Shown here: one piece after another, positions 15,686-24,601 of the stretch
Position numbering within the stretch: position 1 is the first letter of the stretch
How the letters are laid out: every line of letters begins with the position of its first letter
Origin: Brevibacillus reuszeri
GTDB lineage: Bacteria > Bacillota > Bacilli > Brevibacillales > Brevibacillaceae
DNA: 61,013 nucleotides
Assembly: GCF_001187725.1 (NCBI RefSeq)
Contig: NZ_LGIQ01000011.1
Coordinates: forward strand, 1,008,880-1,069,892
Direction of reading: 5' to 3'
The notes under the pieces: generated by a model
Told to the model about the DNA's origin: nothing
The model's database searches: none
What the model saw: only the letters and a program-made list of their open reading frames with translations
Position numbers and translations under genes: made by a program

Positions 15686-16567
15686 CTATTTACTTAATCT
15701 TGCAACCGCACAGTCAAACATTATACGGGCTGCAAAGGTAGTAGTAATATCTTGATGATCGTAAAGTGGATTAACTTCAGCAATATCAAAAGCGTCTACT
15801 TTAGAATAAAGCATATCTAGCATCTCCATACATTGTACAGGAGTTAATCCACCTGGTTCATTTGCCCCGGAGCCTGGTGCATAAGCTGGATCTAATACAT
15901 CAATATCAAATGTTAAATATATCTTCTCAACATCTTTCATTGCCGCCATTGTTTTAGCAACGACTTCCTCTGGTGTAGACTTGTGTACCTCTCTAGCTGT
16001 AATTTGAACAATTCCACTTTCCTTTAAATAATTTTCATACCAAGGATAATTAATACTGCGCACCCCAATTTGAACAATATTCTCTGGATTAATTCTTGGA
16101 AGTTCAAGTGCTCTACGCATTTGACTACTTTGGGAAAATTTCCCCTGAATTGGAGATTCATCAACTAAATCTAAATGAGCATCAAATTGAATGATACCAA
16201 TTTTCCCCTCTGTTTTATCATGAAGAGCTTTAATTACAGGGTATGAAATAGAATGGTCTCCCCCTAATACAAATGGAAATACATTATCATCTAATAGTCC
16301 ACGTATTTTCTCTTCAGCATTTCTAAAAGTAACATCAGTGCTATACGCTGCAATATCTATATCCCCAAAATCTTTAATACCATTATCAGCTAGCTGATAA
16401 GTTTGTCGCTTTTCAACATTGTAAACTTGATTATTTTCAATGCGATTAACAAACCATACAAACGCCTCACGTATTTTACTAGGAGCATAACGAGAACCTG
16501 GTCGTCCTAAAGAAGCTCCTCCGTCCCATGGAAATCCGACAACACCAAATTTTTGATTACTCAACAT
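15686..16567 (-). CDS. ureohydrolase (agmatinase/guanidino-acid hydrolase family)
   Basis: A 293-residue protein from the ATG at 16567 (GAGGGT upstream); an ATG four codons earlier lacks a ribosome site. The binuclear Mn ligands are all present: GGDHSISYP (His), FDAHLDL (Asp-His-Asp) and TFDIDVLDPAYAPG (Asp-x-Asp). The family splits guanidino compounds into urea and an amine. Agmatine, guanidinobutyrate or guanidine cannot be told apart here. The gene overlaps the 3' end of the APC transporter gene. A sigma-54-driven operon under a RocR-like activator suggests arginine- or agmatine-type catabolism. The region is AT-rich. Confidence 0.9.
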   Translation of the reverse strand: MLSNQKFGVVGFPWDGGASLGRPGSRYAPSKIREAFVWFVNRIENNQVYNVEKRQTYQLADNGIKDFGDIDIAAYSTDVTFRNAEEKIRGLLDDNVFPFVLGGDHSISYPVIKALHDKTEGKIGIIQFDAHLDLVDESPIQGKFSQSSQMRRALELPRINPENIVQIGVRSINYPWYENYLKESGIVQITAREVHKSTPEEVVAKTMAAMKDVEKIYLTFDIDVLDPAYAPGSGANEPGGLTPVQCMEMLDMLYSKVDAFDIAEVNPLYDHQDITTTFAARIMFDCAVARLSK

Positions 16568-17966
16568 ACTCACCCTCATTTTTTAATGTATGATCTTCGA
16601 TTGCTATGTCACCTTTTGAGAAGAATGCGTATACGACAAACCCAATAACTAGCCAGCAGGTAAATAAAATATATTCAACTTTTCCCATTGAAATAGGAGT
16701 ACCAGGAATTATCATCAAGACAAGAAAGAGTCCTGAGAAAAAGGTCGCTATATATGCCATTGAAAGTCCACCTGGAATTTTATATGGTCTGTGCAGATTC
16801 GGACGATCCTTACGAATTTTCACACTGCTTATTGCCATACAAAACCATGCAATAAGGAAGGAAATTCCCCCCATGATAATAAACGGAAGAAGGACACCAC
16901 TTCCTAATAAAATACCGATGACCGAAATAATTGTCATAACTATCAAGGTAACAGTTGGGGATTTATATTTAGGATGGGTTTTAGAAAATGCTTCAGGTAA
17001 AAAACCAGCTTTAGAAAATGAAACAATTAAACGGCTTCCTGCTAATAAAAACCCATTAAATGTTGTAATAACTCCCATAAGTGCACCAAAAGCAACGATA
17101 TACGGAAGAAATTTTGAACCCGTAGTTGTTTCAAGTGCATTGATTAACGGCAACGATCCCATATTTCCGATTTTATCTGCAGGCATTATAAAAGAGGATG
17201 AAATGATAATTAGAATATAGAGTAGACCACCTAAAGTGATAGTTCCAACTATAACTTTTCCTAGATTAGAATAATTTATTTTGCTATCTGCCTCTTCGAC
17301 CGTCTTTGGAATGGTGTCAAACCCGTTCATAAAAAACAGAATAGCTGCCATCGCTAAAACAATACTATTTACTTTTCCCTCGGAAGAGAATAATGGTTTA
17401 AAATTTTCCGAATCTCCTACGAACATCCCCCCGATAATAAAGAGAATAAAAGTAACTATCATCATAAAGGTGGCTGTATTTTGAAAAATCGTTGATTGCT
17501 TCGTACCTTTCCAGTTCATATAAACAATTATCCCGACCACTAATAAACTTACTAGCAATTGTGGCAGATACACTTGATAGTTAAACACTGAATAAATTGG
17601 TATTGAGTTTAACCATGGGAAAACATAACTTGCCAGTAATGAAACAGATATAGCAACCCATGGTAAAATGATTAAATAACCTAGAATAAGAAACCATCCA
17701 CATATAAATGCTGGCACTTTCCCTATAGCTACGAATGTATAAGCAAACTCTCCTCCTCTGACTTTTAAACTTGATGTAAGTTCACCATAAACAAAGCCAA
17801 TTGGGATGATCATGAGCATTGTTAGTGCGACAGCGATGATAGCACCAACACTGCCTGCAGTTCCCATCCAAGCAGGAACGGAAATAACCCAGCCAATCCC
17901 AATCATACTTCCGAATGCCAGACCAAAGTAATCTTTTGTAGACATTCCCTTGCTGTTACTGTTCAA
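16557..17966 (-). CDS. APC-superfamily amino acid/polyamine permease
   Basis: A 469-residue permease with about 12 TM helices. The first helix carries the APC substrate signature (FGLAFGSMIGIGWVIS), and the third region GEFAYTFVAIGKVPAFICGWFLILGY is typical of the family. It starts with TTG at 17966 behind AGGAGG. It is the first gene of an operon with the ureohydrolase, whose substrate it probably imports. The promoter is of the sigma-54 type (18042-18057). It lies inside the AT-rich segment bounded by ssrA sequences. Confidence 0.9.
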   Translation of the reverse strand: MNSNSKGMSTKDYFGLAFGSMIGIGWVISVPAWMGTAGSVGAIIAVALTMLMIIPIGFVYGELTSSLKVRGGEFAYTFVAIGKVPAFICGWFLILGYLIILPWVAISVSLLASYVFPWLNSIPIYSVFNYQVYLPQLLVSLLVVGIIVYMNWKGTKQSTIFQNTATFMMIVTFILFIIGGMFVGDSENFKPLFSSEGKVNSIVLAMAAILFFMNGFDTIPKTVEEADSKINYSNLGKVIVGTITLGGLLYILIIISSSFIMPADKIGNMGSLPLINALETTTGSKFLPYIVAFGALMGVITTFNGFLLAGSRLIVSFSKAGFLPEAFSKTHPKYKSPTVTLIVMTIISVIGILLGSGVLLPFIIMGGISFLIAWFCMAISSVKIRKDRPNLHRPYKIPGGLSMAYIATFFSGLFLVLMIIPGTPISMGKVEYILFTCWLVIGFVVYAFFSKGDIAIEDHTLKNEGEYVE

Positions 17967-18041
17967 GTATTTTCCTCCTTTCGTTTCATCTCTTCATTTT
18001 CTAGCCAATTGATAAAAAATTCAGAGATCGCAAACTATCAA

Positions 18042-18057
18042 AGCAACAATTATGCCA
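18042..18057 (-). promoter_or_regulatory. sigma-54 (-24/-12) promoter of the permease-ureohydrolase operon
   Basis: Minus strand TGGCATAATTGTTGCT. The invariant GG and GC dinucleotides are exactly 10 nt apart, as sigma-54 (RpoN/SigL) requires, and most other consensus bases agree. It lies about 75 bp upstream of the permease start. The adjacent gene encodes an AAA+ sigma-54 activator, and rpoN itself is at 41992-43365. Confidence 0.75.
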
Positions 18058-18176
18058 ACGTAGTTTTCACTGGATTTTAAGGTAGTATATTAAGCCATTC
18101 ACATATAAATTTATTATTAATGGGCTAATCATTTTTAACTCCATGTTTAGAAGTGTAAAATTCTTTGACATATGTT

Positions 18177-19544
18177 CTACGTCTGAAGCTTGTACTTTTT
18201 CATTTTGTTATAAAAGGATTGCCGGGGTATTGCTAATAGTCTGGCAGCCTTTGCAATATTAAAATGAGTTTTAACTAAAGCATCCTTCAAAATTTCCTTT
18301 TCATACTGCTCTACTAAATCCATTAATGAATTTCCGTCAGATAACTTTTTTATTGGTGCATCTTCCTCTGATGCTAAAATATATGTGGGCAATTCTTTTG
18401 GGGTTATTATACTTCCATCCACTAAATTAAAAGCACCTTCAATACAATTCCGTAACTCTCTAACATTACCTGGCCATCCATAATTATTTAGTATTTTCCT
18501 TGCCTCTGAGTCTAAACCAGTTATGTTTTCACCAAAAGCTTGATTATAATAATTAATAAAATAGGAGCATAAATAATCAATATCTTCTTTTCGCTTCCTC
18601 AATGGAGGAATTTCTACACTAACAACATTTAAACGATAAAATAAATCTTCTCTAAACCTTTTTTCCTTTAACAAATTCATTGGATTTTCGTTTGTTGAAG
18701 CAATAACTCTTACGTTTATTGGGATATCTCTATGATCTCCTATTCTTCTAACTGTTCTTTCCTCAATAACCCTTAATAGCTTAACCTGCATTTCTATAGG
18801 CATAGAGTTAATCTCATCTAGAAAAAGGGTCCCACCATCAGCAATTTCAAATATTCCCTGCTTGTCTTCAGCACCTGTAAAACTTCCTTTTGTTGTTCCA
18901 AACAAAATACTTTCAATTAAAGTACTAGGAATGGCAGCACAATTTTGTGCAACCAATGGGAAATTTCTCCTACTACTATCATTGTGGATCGAATGCGCAA
19001 ACAACTCTTTTCCCGTTCCTGTTTCACCATAAATAAGTATATTAGAATCCTTAAGAGCTGCTTTTTTTAGTTGAATTTTCGTTAAATTCAGCCCCTCGCT
19101 AACTGTTACAATATCGTTAAATGTATACTTTGCATGCAACGTTGCAAGAGCCTCTTTATGTATCCTGCTATTTTTCTTCATTTTATGAGGTTTTTCATCT
19201 AGGTTTGTCGAGACTATAACAGCTCCCAATAAATCACTTTTATTTTTTAACGGGAATGCGGAGTTAATAGCGTTAACAGTAAAGCTTTTATTAACCTCAT
19301 AGCATTGCAGTTCATTCACAATTGGTTCTCCCTTTTCAATAACTTTTAACACTGTACTTGTTTCATTTGAAAGCCACGGATAAACCTCCAATAATGGCAT
19401 GCCAATAACATCATTGCTCCCCAATTTATTACAAACGTCGTTATAGTTGTTGTAATATAATATATTTCCCTTTTTATCAACAATACAAATTAAATCTGTT
19501 TGTTTAAAATTCTCTTTCATCTGGTTTAGTTGTTCATAATACAA
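18177..19544 (-). CDS. sigma-54-dependent transcriptional activator (RocR-like)
   Basis: A 455-residue activator. The N-terminal PAS-like sensor is at about residues 10-120. The AAA+ domain (about 150-385) has Walker A GETGTGKE, the sigma-54 contact loop GSFTGA (GAFTGA variant) and Walker B GGTLFLDE. A Fis-type HTH (HFNIAKAARLLAIPRQSFYNKMKK) ends the protein. The TTG start follows TAGGAGGG. Length and layout match Bacillus RocR, the activator of arginine catabolic operons. It is transcribed toward the permease operon it very likely controls. The effector is not known. Confidence 0.9.
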   Translation of the reverse strand: MYYEQLNQMKENFKQTDLICIVDKKGNILYYNNYNDVCNKLGSNDVIGMPLLEVYPWLSNETSTVLKVIEKGEPIVNELQCYEVNKSFTVNAINSAFPLKNKSDLLGAVIVSTNLDEKPHKMKKNSRIHKEALATLHAKYTFNDIVTVSEGLNLTKIQLKKAALKDSNILIYGETGTGKELFAHSIHNDSSRRNFPLVAQNCAAIPSTLIESILFGTTKGSFTGAEDKQGIFEIADGGTLFLDEINSMPIEMQVKLLRVIEERTVRRIGDHRDIPINVRVIASTNENPMNLLKEKRFREDLFYRLNVVSVEIPPLRKRKEDIDYLCSYFINYYNQAFGENITGLDSEARKILNNYGWPGNVRELRNCIEGAFNLVDGSIITPKELPTYILASEEDAPIKKLSDGNSLMDLVEQYEKEILKDALVKTHFNIAKAARLLAIPRQSFYNKMKKYKLQT

Positions 19545-19703
19545 GCGACATCCCTCCTAGTTGTGTAAAAATATTGTACATTTTTTATTATTATTTTTAC
19601 ACTTTGGAATTGATTGATAATTCAGATCCCATTTTTCTTTGAATATGTGTTCAACCTGCGGGATGACAATGAGAGCGCTTCCAGAATAAATAGCAAACAG
19701 CAA

Positions 19704-19735
19704 CAAAAAAACCACCTTCATCAGGTGGTTTTGGT
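19704..19735 (-). terminator. ssrA terminator
   Basis: CCACC-TTCATCA-GGTGG flanked by an A7 tract on the left (T-run on the minus strand) and GGTTTTGG on the right, 10-40 bp beyond the tmRNA 3' end. Confidence 0.85.
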
Positions 19736-19745
19736 TTTATGTATT

Positions 19746-20101
19746 TGGTGGAGGCGGGGGGATTCGAACCCCCGTCCGAAAACAGCGATACATGAGCATC
19801 TCCGAGCGCAGTCACTCATTTAGATTTCGGCACCGGATTCGCGGAGTGACGCGCTGACCCGTTACCTAGCCTGATTGATCTTCTTCCTTCGGCTCCAGGC
19901 GGAAGCCTCCGGCGTATCCCACTAAAGTTGAGCGCTAGTCATGCCACATGGGCGATGGAATGGTAGCGCCTCACTGGTTATTAAGCAGCGAGAGAAAGTT
20001 GTTTGTTGCCAGTTAATGGCGTTCCGCGTTGTTGACGAGGTCCGCAGCCCCCCGGCTCGCTTCTCATGCTCTACCATCCCCGTCGAATCCAGAACGCCCC
20101 C
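19746..20101 (-). ncRNA. ssrA: transfer-messenger RNA (tmRNA)
   Basis: An intact 356-nt tmRNA gene. The 5' end GGGGGCGTTC pairs with the 3' acceptor strand before CCA; the T-arm (GGGGGTTCGAATCCCCC) is perfect. The tag frame lies at 19981-20010 and encodes GNKQLSLAA followed by two stop codons, so proteins would receive Ala-GNKQLSLAA. With SmpB it rescues stalled ribosomes and tags products for ClpXP-type proteolysis. It follows smpB, as in Bacillus. Its 3' half is duplicated twice downstream (15408-15592 and 13754-13840), pointing to past integration at this locus. Confidence 0.95.
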
Positions 20102-20169
20102 ATGGTATAAGAGGAGTGTTTAAAAAGTCCGGTTTGGCCTTTTCAAACTGGCTCTATAAGGAAAGGTGA

Positions 20170-20216
20170 CAAAAAGTCTAGGTGAAGAAAAGGACTAACC
20201 GTTCAACACCTAGACT
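20170..20216 (-). terminator. terminator of the rnr-smpB operon
   Basis: Minus strand AGTCTAGGTG / CACCTAGACT perfect 10-bp stem with a 22-nt loop, then TTTTT. It separates smpB from ssrA, which therefore needs its own promoter. Confidence 0.82.
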
Positions 20217-20357
20217 GTAGTAGTTGTTAACAGTGTGTACTGCTTGCTGCCTATTTAATATAGCACATTTGTCATGCAAAACTCAACGTTGATTGCTGCC
20301 AAGCCTGCCAGCGTGCACCAGTAGCGCAAAGCCACTGATAAATCGCGGCTAACGCTC

Positions 20358-20831
20358 CTATACCTTCTGCCGCTCGCGCAGGGCACGTTCCACTTCTCGC
20401 GCTGCGTCCTTTTTCTTGAGGTCTTCGCGCTTGTCGTAGTTCTTTTTCCCTTTGACGAGTGCCAGCTCGACCTTGGCCCATCCGCCCTTCAAATAAATGC
20501 TGAGCGGAACCAGCGAGTATCCTCGTTCGCGAATCAAGCCATTGAGCTTGAGGATTTCGAGACGTCCCATCAAAAGCTTGCGAGTCCGCTCCGGTTCATG
20601 ATTAAAGCGATTCCCCTGCTCGTACGGGCTGATGTGTACTTTGTGCAACAGCAGCTCGCCGTCCTGAACACTGGCAAAGCTGTCCTTGAGCTGCACACGT
20701 GCGGCACGCACGGATTTGATCTCCGTACCGGTCAGAGCAATCCCTGCTTCGAATACTTGCTCGATATGGTAATCATGGCGTGCTTTTCGATTTTGGGCGA
20801 CTGTCTTGGTTCCGGCTTTATCTTTTGACAT
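20358..20831 (-). CDS. smpB: SsrA-binding protein SmpB
   Basis: A 157-residue SmpB, the usual length when started at the ATG at 20831 behind GAGGTGAT; a longer open frame upstream has no ribosome site. The family signatures are NRKARHDYHIEQVFEAGIAL, TGTEIKSVRAARVQLKDSF and the C-terminal basic tail KGKKNYDKREDLKKKDAAREVERAL that enters the mRNA channel. It binds the tRNA-like domain of tmRNA and delivers it to stalled ribosomes. It lies downstream of rnr and upstream of ssrA, the conserved Bacillales order. Confidence 0.97.
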   Translation of the reverse strand: MSKDKAGTKTVAQNRKARHDYHIEQVFEAGIALTGTEIKSVRAARVQLKDSFASVQDGELLLHKVHISPYEQGNRFNHEPERTRKLLMGRLEILKLNGLIRERGYSLVPLSIYLKGGWAKVELALVKGKKNYDKREDLKKKDAAREVERALRERQKV

Positions 20832-20948
20832 GGAGATCACCTCACTTGCGTTTTTCTTACATTTGGTAACAGTTAGTCTAGCAAATTTTGCCCTCTGTGG
20901 CAAGCCATTTACCGGGTAAAGTCGCCAAAATTGCTCTTACACAAATGT

Positions 20949-23453
20949 TTAACGACGCTTCCGCTTCGCTTGGCTGGTGACGTTTTTACGATTCTTTTTC
21001 TTGGACTTTACAAGATCCTCCCAGAACCCTTTTTCACGTTTTGTCGCCGTTTCTGCTGCTTCCCCATTCCCAAGCGGTACAACGGCCTCACTGCCAGGAG
21101 CAGCCTTGGCACCGGCCCGACGAGGCGGCTTGTTGCCTTCACTCTTGCGACGATCCTTATATTTTTGCCGGATTTCTGCCGGATGCTTCTTGTCTTTTTG
21201 TCGATCTGGACGTTCTGGACGTCCGGTACGAGAGCGATCCTGCTTGCCTCGTGTAGGCTTACGATCTCCGCTGCGTCCATCGATGACACGAGGTGTACGT
21301 TCGCGGCTGCCACGGAAGCCTGCTGCTTTCGTCATGCCAACGATTTCGAAGTCGATGGTCCGCTCATCCACGTTGACATTCGCGACACGAACCTGCACGA
21401 CGTCCCCAATCCGATACTGCTTGCCTGTCCGCTCACCAACGAGTGCAAACATCTTCTCGTGATAATGGTAGTAGTCATCTGTCAAATAGCTGACGTGTAC
21501 CAAGCCCTCGATCGTGTTTGGCAGCTCGACGAAAATCCCGAACGAAGTTACGCTGGAGATGACGCCTTCGAATTCTTCTCCGACTCTCTCCTTCATGAAC
21601 TCGGCCTTTTTCAGATCATCGGTCTCACGCTCTGCATCTACAGCGAGCCTTTCACGCTGGGAAGCATGCTCGGCAATGACAGGCATTTGTTCTGCCCAAT
21701 AGCCCAGACGTTTTTCCGACAATTGCTCACCTTGCTCGATCCAGTCGCGAATACGACGGTGAACGATGAGGTCCGGATAACGGCGGATGGGAGAAGTAAA
21801 ATGCGTGTAAAACTCTGTAGACAAGCCGTAGTGACCGAGACTTTCCGCGTCATAACGCGCTTGCTTCATCGAACGCAGCATCACTGTGCTGATAATGATC
21901 TCCTCTGGCGTTCCTTTTACCTCTTCCAGCAATTGCTGCAAGGCACGTGGGTGAACCGAATTGCCTTTTCCACGAATCGAGTAGCCGAAGTTCGTAATAA
22001 ACTCCATAAACGCCATGAGCTTTTCGCTGTTTGGATCTTCGTGAATTCGATACATAAACGGCTGCTTCATCCAGTGGAAATGCTCAGCCACTGTTTCATT
22101 TGCCGCCAGCATGAATTCCTCGATCATTTGCTCAGCAATAGAGCGCGTACGGAAACCAATATCTGTCGGAGTTCCCTCTTCGTCCACAAAAATTTTCGCT
22201 TCGCGGAAGTCGAAGTCGATTGCCCCGCGCTGCATCCGGTTTGCCCGTCGTTTTAGTGCCAGCTGCTCCATCTCCTGGAACATCGGGACCAGCTCGCTGT
22301 ACTTTTCGATCAGCGCTTCGTCCTTGTCTACCAAAATGCTGCGTACGTCTGCATACGTCATTCGCTCATTTGTCCGAATCACACTGAGGAACAGATCGTA
22401 TTTCACAACGTTCGCGCTTTGGTCCATCTCCATATCGCACGAGATCGTCAGACGGTCTACCTGCGGATTGAGACTGCAAATCCCGTTGGACAAACGATGT
22501 GGCAGCATTGGGATCACGCGGTCAACCAAGTAAACGCTCGTACCGCGACGATATGCTTCATTATCCAGCTGAGATTTCTCGCGAACATAGTAGCTTACGT
22601 CCGCAATATGCACGCCGAGACGCACATTTCCGTTAGGCAGCTTTTCTAAAGAAACCGCATCATCCAGGTCCTTGGCATCTGCTCCGTCAATCGTAACCAT
22701 CATACGCTCGCGCAAATCGCGACGACCGCTCAATTCATCCTCAGAAATCTCATCTGGTGCTGCATCTGCTTCAGCCAATACATCCTCGGGAAACGCTTCT
22801 GGCAGGTTAAACTTGCGGATAATCGATAAAATGTCGACTCCCGGATCGTTTTTGTGCCCCAGAATCTCGACGACCTCTCCCTCAGGATTCACTCGACCTT
22901 CAGGATAACGAACGATGTTGACGACTACCTTGTGACCATCTACCGCGCCATTATAAGCTTCCTTCGGGATAAAAATGTCCTTGCCGATTCGTTTTTCATC
23001 CGGAATGACAAAGGCATAATGCTTTTCGTCCTGGAATGTTCCGACCACTTGCTTGATGCCGCGTTCCACAATGCGAACAATACGTCCCTCCAGGCGATCT
23101 CCGCCTGCTTCCTTCTCTACCCGTACATATACCGTATCACCGTGAATAGCCCCGTTCATGTCATTGGCATGGACATAAATGTCTTCCAGGCCAGGCGTTT
23201 CTTGTATGATGAAGCCAAAGCCTTTTGGATGGCTTTGCAATCTTCCGCGTACCAGATTCATTTTTTCAGGTACACCGTAGCGATTCGCTCTCGTACGAAT
23301 AACCTCTCCGCTTGCTTCCAGTGCATTGAGCGTCTTCACCAATTCTTTAAATGCTGCCGAATCGGCAATCTCAAAAGCTGCTTCCAATTCTTTCACCGTC
23401 ATTGGGTGGTATGCTTGCTCTCTCATAAAAGCAAGAATATCTTGATCTTTCAT
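20949..23453 (-). CDS. rnr: ribonuclease R
   Basis: An 834-residue 3'-5' exoribonuclease. An N-terminal winged-helix region (residues 1-70) is followed by cold-shock-type OB domains, the RNB catalytic domain with the metal-binding DGADAKDLDDAVS (about residue 265-277), an S1 domain (EFEGVISSVTSFGIFVELPNTIEGLVHVS) and a long Lys/Arg-rich disordered tail from about 725 to the end. It degrades structured RNA and works with tmRNA/SmpB in removing faulty mRNAs. It starts at an ATG behind AAAGGAGG. There is no carboxylesterase gene between secG and rnr, unlike in B. subtilis. Confidence 0.97.
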   Translation of the reverse strand: MKDQDILAFMREQAYHPMTVKELEAAFEIADSAAFKELVKTLNALEASGEVIRTRANRYGVPEKMNLVRGRLQSHPKGFGFIIQETPGLEDIYVHANDMNGAIHGDTVYVRVEKEAGGDRLEGRIVRIVERGIKQVVGTFQDEKHYAFVIPDEKRIGKDIFIPKEAYNGAVDGHKVVVNIVRYPEGRVNPEGEVVEILGHKNDPGVDILSIIRKFNLPEAFPEDVLAEADAAPDEISEDELSGRRDLRERMMVTIDGADAKDLDDAVSLEKLPNGNVRLGVHIADVSYYVREKSQLDNEAYRRGTSVYLVDRVIPMLPHRLSNGICSLNPQVDRLTISCDMEMDQSANVVKYDLFLSVIRTNERMTYADVRSILVDKDEALIEKYSELVPMFQEMEQLALKRRANRMQRGAIDFDFREAKIFVDEEGTPTDIGFRTRSIAEQMIEEFMLAANETVAEHFHWMKQPFMYRIHEDPNSEKLMAFMEFITNFGYSIRGKGNSVHPRALQQLLEEVKGTPEEIIISTVMLRSMKQARYDAESLGHYGLSTEFYTHFTSPIRRYPDLIVHRRIRDWIEQGEQLSEKRLGYWAEQMPVIAEHASQRERLAVDAERETDDLKKAEFMKERVGEEFEGVISSVTSFGIFVELPNTIEGLVHVSYLTDDYYHYHEKMFALVGERTGKQYRIGDVVQVRVANVNVDERTIDFEIVGMTKAAGFRGSRERTPRVIDGRSGDRKPTRGKQDRSRTGRPERPDRQKDKKHPAEIRQKYKDRRKSEGNKPPRRAGAKAAPGSEAVVPLGNGEAAETATKREKGFWEDLVKSKKKNRKNVTSQAKRKRR

Positions 23454-23547
23454 TCACAAACCTCCTTTGTGCGCGGCCATGCCACGCTATTCCATTTATC
23501 CTTTACTATGTAGTATTCACCGCTTGCACCCGTCGCAATCGGAATAG

Positions 23548-23580
23548 AGAAAAAGACAGCAAGTCGCACTCGCTGTCTTT
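23548..23580 (-). terminator. terminator of secG
   Basis: Minus strand AAAGACAGC / GCTGTCTTT stem followed by TTTTTCTC, 15 bp after the secG stop codon. It should partly uncouple secG from rnr. Confidence 0.82.
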
Positions 23581-23594
23581 CGGCCATACGTCTA

Positions 23595-23837
23595 TTACGC
23601 TCCGGTTTTCAAGAAATAACCGAGCAAAATCGCAAATACCATGAATCCAATTGCGAATCCTACTGTCAGTTTTCCTAAAAGCGCATCGATCCCGCGGGCT
23701 TTTTGTTTGCCCATCAGTTGCTCAGCACCGCCACCAATCGCACCCGAGAGGCCGGCACTTTTTCCAGATTGCAGCAATACGACGATAATTAAGCCAATAC
23801 TTGCGATCACAAGTAAAATTTTTGCAGCTAATGCCAT
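23595..23837 (-). CDS. secG: preprotein translocase subunit SecG
   Basis: An 80-residue two-TM protein. Helix 1 is AAKILLVIASIGLIIVVLL; the cytosolic loop holds the conserved QSGKSAGLSGAIGGGAEQLMGKQKARG; helix 2 ends the protein. SecG is the auxiliary subunit of the SecYEG channel and assists SecA-driven export. The ATG at 23837 is preferred because GAGGTG lies 7 nt upstream; an ATG two codons earlier is too close to it. Upstream of rnr, as in other Bacillales. Confidence 0.95.
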   Translation of the reverse strand: MALAAKILLVIASIGLIIVVLLQSGKSAGLSGAIGGGAEQLMGKQKARGIDALLGKLTVGFAIGFMVFAILLGYFLKTGA

Positions 23838-24128
23838 CTTCATTCACCTCAAAACATATTTCCAAGGCATACACGGTAAAAACCAATATAAACACTTTAT
23901 CATACTTGGTGGACGACAGCAACCTGCTATCCCTTCCATAATATAAGAGAATATCTGTTAAATAATATTCGCCTAGATTAGGGAGAATATAGGAAAGTTA
24001 GGACTGTATAAAAAGGAAAATTGTGTACTTTCTTTGTCGGTTTGGCAGTCTCCTTGCAACTGTCAAGATTTTGCCGTAAAATTGCAGTTGAACCTTTATA
24101 ATTATCTGCTTTGGGAGGTCTTTGTCAG

Positions 24129-24527
24129 ATGGCTGGGTCCAACAAAAAAGACATGAATCAAAACGACGTAATTGATTCCGCGAAGGCCTTTTTCACTTCG
24201 TTTGGTATCTTGTTTCTAGTTTTTCTCATTGCACTTGTAGGATCGATTATTTTTCCACCACAACACGGCGGTGAAGCACAAGGCGAAGGTGGAGCACCTA
24301 CTGCAAACATTGACGCTGCTGCTATTTTCAAACAAAACTGTGCATCCTGTCACGGTCAAAACCTGGAAGGAATCGCAGGTCCTAACTTGACAAAAGTTGG
24401 GGCGAGTCTCAGCGCCGAAGATATCGCCAAGATCATTAAAGATGGTAGAGGCGGCATGCCACCAGGAATGCTGAAGAAGCAACCAGAAATTCAAGCGGTT
24501 GCACAATGGCTGTCTGAACACAAATAA
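24129..24527 (+). CDS. membrane-anchored cytochrome c (c550/c551 type)
   Basis: A 132-residue protein starting at the ATG at 24129, behind GGGAGG. One TM anchor (about residues 19-42) is followed by a short linker and a class I cytochrome c domain with haem site Cys71-x-x-Cys74-His75 and a distal Met in GGMPPGM (Met110 or Met114). It faces outward and would shuttle electrons between the bc complex and an oxidase, as the Bacillus CccA proteins do. It is monocistronic, with a terminator directly behind it. Confidence 0.93.
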   Translation: MAGSNKKDMNQNDVIDSAKAFFTSFGILFLVFLIALVGSIIFPPQHGGEAQGEGGAPTANIDAAAIFKQNCASCHGQNLEGIAGPNLTKVGASLSAEDIAKIIKDGRGGMPPGMLKKQPEIQAVAQWLSEHK

Positions 24528-24549
24528 GTACATAGATAGCTATAGTGAA

Positions 24550-24579
24550 ACACCGAAGACTCGTCCTCTTCGGTGTTTT
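24550..24579 (+). terminator. terminator of the cytochrome c gene
   Basis: ACACCGAAGA-CTCGTCC-TCTTCGGTGT, a perfect 10-bp stem ending in TTTT, 22 bp past the stop codon. Confidence 0.88.
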
Positions 24580-24601
24580 CCACGTTATAAGGGGTGATTT
24601 T

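Noticed and set aside
13754..19746. An active integrative element
   Set aside because: No integrase, excisionase, relaxase or replication gene is encoded between the ssrA-like copies.
20931..22256. 441-codon plus-strand open frame
   Set aside because: Shadow of rnr on the other strand; no ribosome site or recognisable domain.
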